Of a stretch of 60,701 bases of DNA, positions 54,959 to 60,701 are shown piece after piece. The notes under the pieces are model-generated. The model did not search any database, had not been told where the DNA came from, and was given only the letters and a program-made list of their open reading frames with translations. Every line of letters starts with the position of its first letter. Position 1 is the first letter of the stretch. Source of the DNA: Deltaproteobacteria bacterium. GTDB lineage: Bacteria > Desulfobacterota > GWC2-55-46 > DRQE01. A program made the position numbers and the translations under genes. The stretch is from NCBI GenBank assembly GCA_024278765.1, contig JAJRSM010000007.1, positions 1-60,701 of the forward strand, written 5' to 3'.

Positions 54959-55792
54959 CTACATCTCATCATACGGGAACTGACCACCCCATTTGCTGCA
55001 CCGTGCCTGCACCTGACACTCCCTGCAAAAGGGTATGGGAATGGCTACTCCGTCCTTTAAAACCCCCTCCAGCATATCGAGCGTATAGCCGTTAGCGTCA
55101 AAAGAGAGTTCACGCTCAAGCGTCGTGCAGCTCTTCATATTATCGACCTCATGCTGCGAGACCTCGGGGTGTATATTCTTGTGCCAGAACTTTTTTATCG
55201 AGGGTATACGAGGGTCATCGCCAAAGGCCATATAATCATCGCACCTACTGCTATCGAGCCAGTACGGTTCCTGCTCGTTATTAATAGCACCTACCGGACA
55301 GGCATCACGGCAATCCGAGCAACCATCACACATATCCCAAAACCCTGTGGTATTGGTAACGACCTCTGGATGCCCTGTGATCTCGCCGTCAAAACCAATG
55401 ACGCAGATCTTCATATCAAAGCCGAATTTATTACTGTATATAAGAGAGTTCTTGGCCCGCACCCCGAGCCCTGCGCTAACAGCGGCCTGTTTAAAGTTCG
55501 TATAGATCGGCAACCAGTCCTGTAAACCTGCTTTTTTAAATATCGCATCGGCCTCTTTATAAAGGGTATAGTCCCAGGAATCCGGCGAGCTCCTAACAAG
55601 CACGATTGAGTTGACGACCGCAAGAAAATGTATGTTGTTTGTATAGTCGGCACCGTACTCCTGCGCCTTGCCCTTTATAGGTGAATAGGCACAGAACTTG
55701 AGTTGTTCTTTGGTAAGAAAACCCACGTCCCACTTATCTTCTGGAAAAAGGCTACGTATATCCGAAAACTTTATCTTCTTTATCTCATCCAT
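54959..55792 (-). CDS. QueG-like 4Fe-4S protein
   Basis: This 277-residue protein has a domain resembling epoxyqueuosine reductase and reductive dehalogenase C-terminal parts (AVSAGLGVRAKNSLIYSNKFG). One classical cluster motif CDGCSDCRDACPVGAI follows, then a C-terminal CREC...C that could be part of a second cluster. True QueG usually has two complete cluster motifs, so this is a relative of uncertain substrate. It is isolated, with no partner gene beside it. Confidence 0.75.
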   Translation of the reverse strand: MDEIKKIKFSDIRSLFPEDKWDVGFLTKEQLKFCAYSPIKGKAQEYGADYTNNIHFLAVVNSIVLVRSSPDSWDYTLYKEADAIFKKAGLQDWLPIYTNFKQAAVSAGLGVRAKNSLIYSNKFGFDMKICVIGFDGEITGHPEVVTNTTGFWDMCDGCSDCRDACPVGAINNEQEPYWLDSSRCDDYMAFGDDPRIPSIKKFWHKNIHPEVSQHEVDNMKSCTTLERELSFDANGYTLDMLEGVLKDGVAIPIPFCRECQVQARCSKWGGQFPYDEM

Positions 55793-56090
55793 CTATCATC
55801 TCCAGCCGTCTGAGACGGGTCACTGCGTAATTCATAAAACCGAATTTATCATAACATTTCAACAGATTTACCTATAGATTTCAATAGTTTTATTTTAAAT
55901 ATTGATTATTACATAAGGCTCGCCCCTAAAAACCAGCGTCTTTTCAGAGCAATCAGAGTTACAAACTAGATTTCATATAATGAACTCTGTATAATAACTT
56001 ATTGATTTTACGGTAGAGGGCCGCCCGAGGCCCTTACTTTTGACGTAGAATGCTCAACAATCTAGATTAGGGCAAGATTAGGGCAAGAAT

Positions 56091-56131
56091 CGGGGCGTAG
56101 CGCAGTCCGGTAGCGCACCGCGTTCGGGACG
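56091..56131 (+). pseudogene. tRNA-Pro (CGG) 5' half
   Basis: The sequence runs from the acceptor 5' strand CGGGGCG through the D-arm to the anticodon loop TTCGGGA (anticodon CGG at 56125-56127). The 3' side of the anticodon stem does not continue, and no T-arm or acceptor 3' strand follows. The break at about 56131 is where site-specific integrases often cut. Confidence 0.75.
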
Positions 56132-56310
56132 GGCTATGAAGACCCTGATCCACCTTGACCGAAACCAGAGCAAAACCCTGAAGCCCTTTATTCAAGTGGC
56201 TTTGGACGAATCAACCTGAATCAAACCAAAACCGAAACAAAATCGGTTTTAATCGAAAAACAAATAACATTTATTCGAGTTTGCGGCAAAATTGCGGCGG
56301 TTATCCACAG

Positions 56311-56345
56311 AAAAGGGGAGGCATTGAGCCTCCCCTTTTTTATTT
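56311..56345 (+). terminator. strong intrinsic terminator
   Basis: A perfect 12-bp stem (56311-56322 with 56328-56339), loop ATTGA and a T run. It lies in the junction region, with no gene seen just upstream on the plus strand. Confidence 0.9.
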
Positions 56346-56520
56346 TCATTAACTTCAGCGCTAACGCCCATGCCATGCTTACAGCATGAACGCAATACGT
56401 CTTGTGAATTCGAATTAGTGGTTAATTTGCCCTAACCTTTAAAAAGCCAACTATATAAAAACTATACAATTTAAAAAAAGCGGTTAGCATAGAAAGATTC
56501 TACCCCTTGATTTAATTAAC

Positions 56521-56562
56521 CGCCCAAAGGGGAATCGAACCCGCGTTTTCGCCGTGAGAGGG
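56521..56562 (-). pseudogene. tRNA-Glu (CTC)-like 3' half
   Basis: On the minus strand CCCTCTCACGGCG (anticodon loop, CTC) is followed by a degenerate T-arm GCGGGTTCGATTCCCC and acceptor-like TTTGGGCG, without CCA. The 5' half is absent. It looks like an attachment-site core made of a tRNA 3' half, about 200 bases before ietA. Confidence 0.6.
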
Positions 56563-56759
56563 TGACGTTAATTCAATGAAATCGCCGGGGTAGGGGGGCT
56601 TGTCCAAAATTTGACCAAGATTTTTTGCTATGAGTATCAATATTTTTGTTACCCACGGCAATGTGCGAGAAATTAATTGTGTCCTTCCTGAAGTCCGCAA
56701 TGGACTGAGCTAATGCAATATGGTATATTTCTTTCTCATATAAAAATAGTAGGTAACTA

Positions 56760-57755
56760 ATGGCAAGAGCGGATTTATTAATTCAACTCATTCAAACTGG
56801 ACTCCATAACGATTGGACTCGCTTTCGGAAAGTTATAGAGTCGATTATTGCCGAGGAACGTTCAAAGCAACACAAGGTGCTCGCTGGGAATTTAGAGGAC
56901 TTACTGCATAACACATCATCGGAGCCACCGCGTACCAACGGACCTATTGTTACCAATCAACGAGTGGAGAATCTTGTTCAGGAGGTCACTCCGCAACGCA
57001 AAATAGATGACCTGATCCTACCTATCGAAGTTCGACAGATCAGTCATGAACTAATACAGGAACACCGCCGTTGCGATTTATTGCGGTCGTACAACTTGGA
57101 GCCGCGTAATCGCGTGCTTCTGATCGGACCGCCTGGCAACGGAAAGACATCTCTTGCGGAAGCTATCGCTGAAGCACTTTTATTGCCGATGTTTGTCGTT
57201 CGTTATGACAGCGTTGTTGGAACCTATCTTGGTGAGACGGCAAACCGGCTCAGGCGACTCATTGATTATGCATCTACACGCAACTGCGTGCTCTTTTTCG
57301 ACGAGTTTGAGACCCTCGGCAAGGAGCGGGGAGATACGCATGAAACGGGTGAGATCAAACGCGTAGTCAGCTCGCTGCTTATGCAAATTGACACGCTACC
57401 CAGCCATGTGGTTGTTATAGGTGCGACCAATCATCCTGAGTTATTGGATCGTGCGGTGTGGCGACGTTTTCAAGTTCGTATGACATTGCCAGAACCCACC
57501 CGCGCACATTTGGCAAAATGGTTTAAAAAATTTGAAGAAAGGATCAATATTCCGCTTGGCTATGCCCCGGAAACACTAGCCAAGAAACTTCACGGAGTCA
57601 ATTTTAGTGAAGCAGAAGTATTTGGAGCCACTGTTTTTCGACAGTATGTTTTAGAGCAACCGGATTCCAATATGAAATCGATTGTTGGACGCACGTTGAA
57701 ATTATGGAATGCCATGTCGGTCAAAACAAAACAGCAGAATGGAGATAATGACTAA
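56760..57755 (+). CDS. ietA: IetA-like AAA+ ATPase
   Basis: This 331-residue protein has an N-terminal helical part (about 1-100) and an AAA+ domain: Walker A GPPGNGKTS (about 123-131), Walker B VLFFDEFE (about 177-184), sensor 1 GATN (about 221-224) and arginine-finger region RAVWRRF. It resembles the FtsH/Cdc48-type subgroup. Its stop overlaps the start of the subtilase gene (TAATG), so the two are translated together. ATPase plus subtilase is the ietAS gene pair, reported as a plasmid-stabilising pair and as an anti-phage system. Confidence 0.85.
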   Translation: MARADLLIQLIQTGLHNDWTRFRKVIESIIAEERSKQHKVLAGNLEDLLHNTSSEPPRTNGPIVTNQRVENLVQEVTPQRKIDDLILPIEVRQISHELIQEHRRCDLLRSYNLEPRNRVLLIGPPGNGKTSLAEAIAEALLLPMFVVRYDSVVGTYLGETANRLRRLIDYASTRNCVLFFDEFETLGKERGDTHETGEIKRVVSSLLMQIDTLPSHVVVIGATNHPELLDRAVWRRFQVRMTLPEPTRAHLAKWFKKFEERINIPLGYAPETLAKKLHGVNFSEAEVFGATVFRQYVLEQPDSNMKSIVGRTLKLWNAMSVKTKQQNGDND

Positions 57756-60337
57756 TGCCCAATCGACCATTATTGTTGTTCCCTACGCCAGAGAGTGTAG
57801 AGCGCACCAAACGACGGTCAGGGGCAGGAGGAATTCATAGGCCAACACATACACGGCAAGGGGAACGTTTATCACCTCTCTTTGCGCAGCTTCAGACTGC
57901 TTTTGACGAAAGGCGTGTTGAAGTGCAGCCAACCACGGCTGGAATTGATCCCGAGCAGGCCGTGGTTATCGAAACGATTGGCAGCATCGAAAATTTTGCC
58001 AATGCGGTCAAGCGAATTAATGGGCTTGAGTGGATGGGTGAAATCGAGGTTGATGAAATTGCACCTGATACTGATTTCTATGATGAAGATAAACCAGAGA
58101 AAGAATTAACAGGTCGGCTATACCTGGTTATGACAAACCAGGAAGCTCTTAATCAGATGCTTTATTTGTGGTCTCGCTATCAAACCGATCCAGAGATGAA
58201 GTTTCAGCGTGGTCTCACAAAGTTTCGTGATGTATTCCTTTGCCTGAAGAATATTCGACGTTGGGGTGTGCAGGATCGCCTGAAAGAGACAGGCGTGTTG
58301 GATGTTTGGCGCGAGGATTTAGCATATGACAACAATCAGGTGGTTTGTGTCGAAGTAGAACTATGGTTTCGTGGTTCAGAAGACAAACGCCAAGCTACCC
58401 AACAGTATGTCACTGAACTCATTAGTCGATTAGGAGGACAGGTTACAGGCCAATGTATCATACATGAGATTACTTACCACTCTCTTTTGGCTGAAGTGCC
58501 CGCTAACGCCGCACAGCGTATAATTGAGCATCCCGACGTGGATTTGATCCAATGCGATAGCGTTATGTTTTTTAGGCCGGTTGGGCAAATGGCGACCGGT
58601 AAAAAACCTGTTGAGGGTAACTTGATGGATTCCGAGTACGAAGAGCGGCCGCTTCCTGTGGGTGCCCCGATCATTGCCATCCTCGACGGCTTGCCCCTGA
58701 CAAACCATAACCTGCTTGCTGATCGACTGATCATTGACGACCCGGATGACTATGCCTCGCAATATAGCGTGGCAGAACGAGTACATGGTAGTTCAATGAG
58801 TTCGCTTGTGGTACACGGGGATTTAAGTTGTGATGAGCAACCTCTTACCCGACCTGTATATGTTCGTCCGATCATGAAGCCCATACAATGGCTTAGTTCG
58901 CCACGCCCGGAAGGAATTCCTAAGGATGTGCTTGTTGTTGACCTTATTCATCGTGCTGTTCGTCGCATGTTTGATGGCGATGGCACCGGCGGAGCGGCAG
59001 CTCCTAGTATAAAAGTAATCAACCTGTCTATCGCTGATCCCTGCAGACAATTTTCTCAAGTCATGAGTCCACTTGCGCGTTTATTGGACTGGTTGAGCGT
59101 GAAGCACGAAACACTCTTTGTCATCAGTGTGGGTAATGCATCCCCCGACATTAAAACCGATATGTCGAAAAATGATTTGAGTAGTCTTTCTGATAACGAC
59201 CGTGAAAAAATGATAGTAAAAAAGCTGTATGAAAACATGCGGCATAGAAAACTGTTGTCTCCGGCCGAAAGTATCAATGGTATTACCGTTGGGGCAGTAC
59301 ATGCAGATAGTGCTACTGCACCTCATCCTGACCATTTATTGAACCTATATAAAAATGTTTTACCAAGTCCTATATCTTCATTTGGCAGCGGATACAGGCG
59401 CTCCGTGAAGCCAGACCTTGTTTTCCCCGGTGGCAGGTTACTCTATGAAAAACCTGTGGGAACAACTGAAAAAACTGTTTTAACGGCAAATTATTTTCTG
59501 GGAGCACCTGGAATTAAAGTTGCCTCGCCCAGTAACGTCGCTGGTGATCTAAACAAAACAGCATACTCTTGTGGAACCAGCAACTCCGCTGCTCTGATTA
59601 GTCGTTCGGCTGGTATCTGTTACGATTCCTTGATTAACATTTTTGAAGATCAAGCCCCTAATCTTGAATATGAACCATTCATGGTGCCATTACTCAAAGC
59701 AATGGTCGTACATGGATGTTCTTGGGATGAAATTGGTCCTCGTCTTCAAACAATCCTTGAAACTCCTGAAAACAGCCGGCAACTAAAAAAGTGGATTACC
59801 CAATGGTTAGGCTATGGCGTGCCGGATGTTACAAAAGTGTTAGATTGCACAGAACAACGGGCGTCGCTTTTGGGGTTTGGTCAGCTCGACGACGAACAGG
59901 CCCACGTATTTAGTCTGCCTCTTCCTATGTCGCTGGGTGCCCGTCGTGAATGGCGAAGATTAACCGTAACCTTGGCGTGGCTATCTCCGGTTGCGACAAA
60001 TACACAACGTTATCGAACTGCGAATTTATGGTTTGAGGTTAATGGCGAAGCATTAGCTTCACAGAGACAGGATGCAGACTGGAATGCTGTGCGACGGGGG
60101 ACTGTTCAGCACGAAGTCTTCGAGGGTGAACGTGCCGTTCCAATCTCAAATGGTGATGTCTTATCTATCAAAGTGAATTGCCGCAAAGACGCTGCTAAGA
60201 TCAATGAACCGGTGTCTTACGGCTTGGTTGTGTCATTAGAGGTTGCTGAAGGTGTCGACATTGCAATCTACGAAGAAGTGCGTACACAAATTGCCGTTCC
60301 GATTCAGATTCAGCAACCTACTGGAGATGGTACTTGA
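57755..60337 (+). CDS. ietS: IetS-like subtilase (S8 family) protease
   Basis: This 860-residue protein has an N-terminal ~300 residues without a recognised domain, then a subtilase domain. Catalytic residues by motif are Asp311 (IIAILDGLP), His344 (RVHGSSM), oxyanion Asn461 (VISVGN) and Ser609 (CGTSNSAA). A C-terminal beta-rich part (about 720-860) follows. There is no signal peptide, so it acts in the cytoplasm. It is coupled to the AAA ATPase. A likely scheme is that the ATPase controls the protease until infection; that is inference from the known pair. Confidence 0.88.
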   Translation: MPNRPLLLFPTPESVERTKRRSGAGGIHRPTHTRQGERLSPLFAQLQTAFDERRVEVQPTTAGIDPEQAVVIETIGSIENFANAVKRINGLEWMGEIEVDEIAPDTDFYDEDKPEKELTGRLYLVMTNQEALNQMLYLWSRYQTDPEMKFQRGLTKFRDVFLCLKNIRRWGVQDRLKETGVLDVWREDLAYDNNQVVCVEVELWFRGSEDKRQATQQYVTELISRLGGQVTGQCIIHEITYHSLLAEVPANAAQRIIEHPDVDLIQCDSVMFFRPVGQMATGKKPVEGNLMDSEYEERPLPVGAPIIAILDGLPLTNHNLLADRLIIDDPDDYASQYSVAERVHGSSMSSLVVHGDLSCDEQPLTRPVYVRPIMKPIQWLSSPRPEGIPKDVLVVDLIHRAVRRMFDGDGTGGAAAPSIKVINLSIADPCRQFSQVMSPLARLLDWLSVKHETLFVISVGNASPDIKTDMSKNDLSSLSDNDREKMIVKKLYENMRHRKLLSPAESINGITVGAVHADSATAPHPDHLLNLYKNVLPSPISSFGSGYRRSVKPDLVFPGGRLLYEKPVGTTEKTVLTANYFLGAPGIKVASPSNVAGDLNKTAYSCGTSNSAALISRSAGICYDSLINIFEDQAPNLEYEPFMVPLLKAMVVHGCSWDEIGPRLQTILETPENSRQLKKWITQWLGYGVPDVTKVLDCTEQRASLLGFGQLDDEQAHVFSLPLPMSLGARREWRRLTVTLAWLSPVATNTQRYRTANLWFEVNGEALASQRQDADWNAVRRGTVQHEVFEGERAVPISNGDVLSIKVNCRKDAAKINEPVSYGLVVSLEVAEGVDIAIYEEVRTQIAVPIQIQQPTGDGT

Positions 60338-60572
60338 AGATTAGCAGGTGTACTATGTACGCTGCACTCAGCCTCTTCATCAAATGATTTAATGGATTAT
60401 CTTAAGAAATTATCTCTATAGTTTCCGTAAGTGATGTTCTACCTAGGAATTAAGCCCGCTTCTTTTTTCCACTCATATAGTTCGTAAACTGACAAAAGAA
60501 AGTAAACCGCAAAGAGCGCACTTTGCGCAGTTTGTCATAGCGACCAAAGAATGACTGAGAATTGGACTTCCC
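60338..60572. other. short gene-free stretch after ietS
   Basis: Only a small hairpin (GCAAAG...CTTTGC near 60513-60530) stands out. No tRNA or gene is seen before the IS end. Confidence 0.5.
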
Positions 60573-60701
60573 TCAGTTTAGTAGACAACTACCCTTTACC
60601 TGATGAAGCCATTTCAAAGTCATGCGGGCTCAGCTGACCGAGGTAGCTGTGACGCCGGGTTTTGTTGTAAAAGACCTCGATGTAATCAAAGAGGTCAGCC
60701 T
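60573..60701 (-). mobile_element. IS3-family insertion sequence, right-end fragment
   Basis: The inverted repeat at 60573-60586 (CAGTTTAGTAGACA) matches 12 of 14 bases of the inverted repeat at 116-129. The end of the transposase OrfB gene lies just inside it. The element continues past the window. Confidence 0.8.
60589..60701 (-). CDS. IS3-family transposase OrfB, C-terminal fragment
   Basis: The last 36 codons read FDYIEVFYNKTRRHSYLG and then LSPHDFEMASSGKG with a TAG at 60589-60591. This is the typical end of the IS3 integrase (rve, DDE) protein. The upstream part, with the catalytic residues, is outside the window. Confidence 0.85.
   Translation of the reverse strand, partial: ADLFDYIEVFYNKTRRHSYLGQLSPHDFEMASSGKG

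Larger units (their letters stand above)
55793..56759. other. 967-base junction region without intact genes
   Basis: This contains a tRNA-Pro 5' fragment, a strong terminator and a tRNA-Glu 3' fragment, in that order, and no credible protein gene. It marks the border between chromosome-like DNA and the ietAS island. Confidence 0.7.

Noticed and set aside
54959-55792. Calling the Fe-S protein queG outright
   Set aside because: Only one complete 4Fe-4S motif is visible and the C-terminal Cys pattern differs.

Overview
The window looks like one chromosomal contig of a respiring Gram-negative bacterium, most likely deltaproteobacterial (Desulfobacterota-like). The block ispE / tRNA-Gln / prs / rplY / pth / ychF / rpsF / rpsR / rplI / dnaB and the def-fmt-DUF116 order are what one expects there. 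Outer-membrane proteins, a periplasmic metal-binding protein and a complete haem end-pathway fit a diderm. The assignment is inference from gene order and protein look; a phylogeny would be needed to fix it. Nearly everything is on the minus strand. Only two genes near 50-52 kb and two near 57-60 kb are on the plus strand.

Layout. 1-2.5 kb: the end of an IS3-family element, the 3' remnant of a tRNA-Leu, and a solitary OLD-family ATPase/TOPRIM nuclease. 2.5-3.45 kb: repeat-rich DNA without genes. 3.45-7 kb: haem genes hemG (frameshifted), hemH, hemE. 7-16.95 kb: housekeeping (trmJ, htpX, DUF116, fmt, def, priA, dnaB, rplI, rpsR, rpsF). 17-24.4 kb: ychF, a membrane pyrophosphatase, pth, an array of hairpin repeats, rplY, prs, tRNA-Gln, ispE. 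24.6-41.4 kb: one long complex I operon (nuoABCDEFG, a cyclic-nucleotide-binding protein, nuoHIJKMN) that lacks an ordinary nuoL between nuoK and nuoM. It ends with two extra antiporter-like subunits and a 70-residue membrane protein. nuoH carries an in-frame TAG. 41.7-49.5 kb: a nitrilase-family hydrolase and a metal-handling cluster (ABC-3 permease, ZnuA-like binding protein, porin, His/Cys-rich small protein, TlpA-like thioredoxin, one-haem lipoprotein, a second outer-membrane protein, and a secreted protein with five 12-residue His repeats). 50-56 kb: an unknown membrane protein, a frameshifted UDG-like gene, an NSS symporter with a 32-residue companion peptide, a second cyclic-nucleotide-binding protein and a QueG-like Fe-S protein. 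56-60.7 kb: tRNA-Pro and tRNA-Glu fragments, then an ietAS-type AAA ATPase/subtilase pair, and the other end of an IS3-family element.

How it fits together. The core is energy and haem metabolism plus translation and replication. Complex I would feed an ion gradient, and the pyrophosphatase would add to it. The haem genes and the single-haem lipoprotein fit cytochrome-based respiration. The accessory parts lie at the two ends: known or likely defence genes (OLD, ietAS) beside tRNA fragments and IS ends, as in integration hot spots.

Cautions. Three genes carry single-base lesions (hemG, nuoH, the UDG-like gene), which may be real decay or assembly error. Both window ends lie inside IS3-type sequence, so this may be a contig broken at two copies of one repeat. 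The most original points are the His-repeat metal cluster, the antiporter-enlarged complex I operon and the hairpin array beside rplY.
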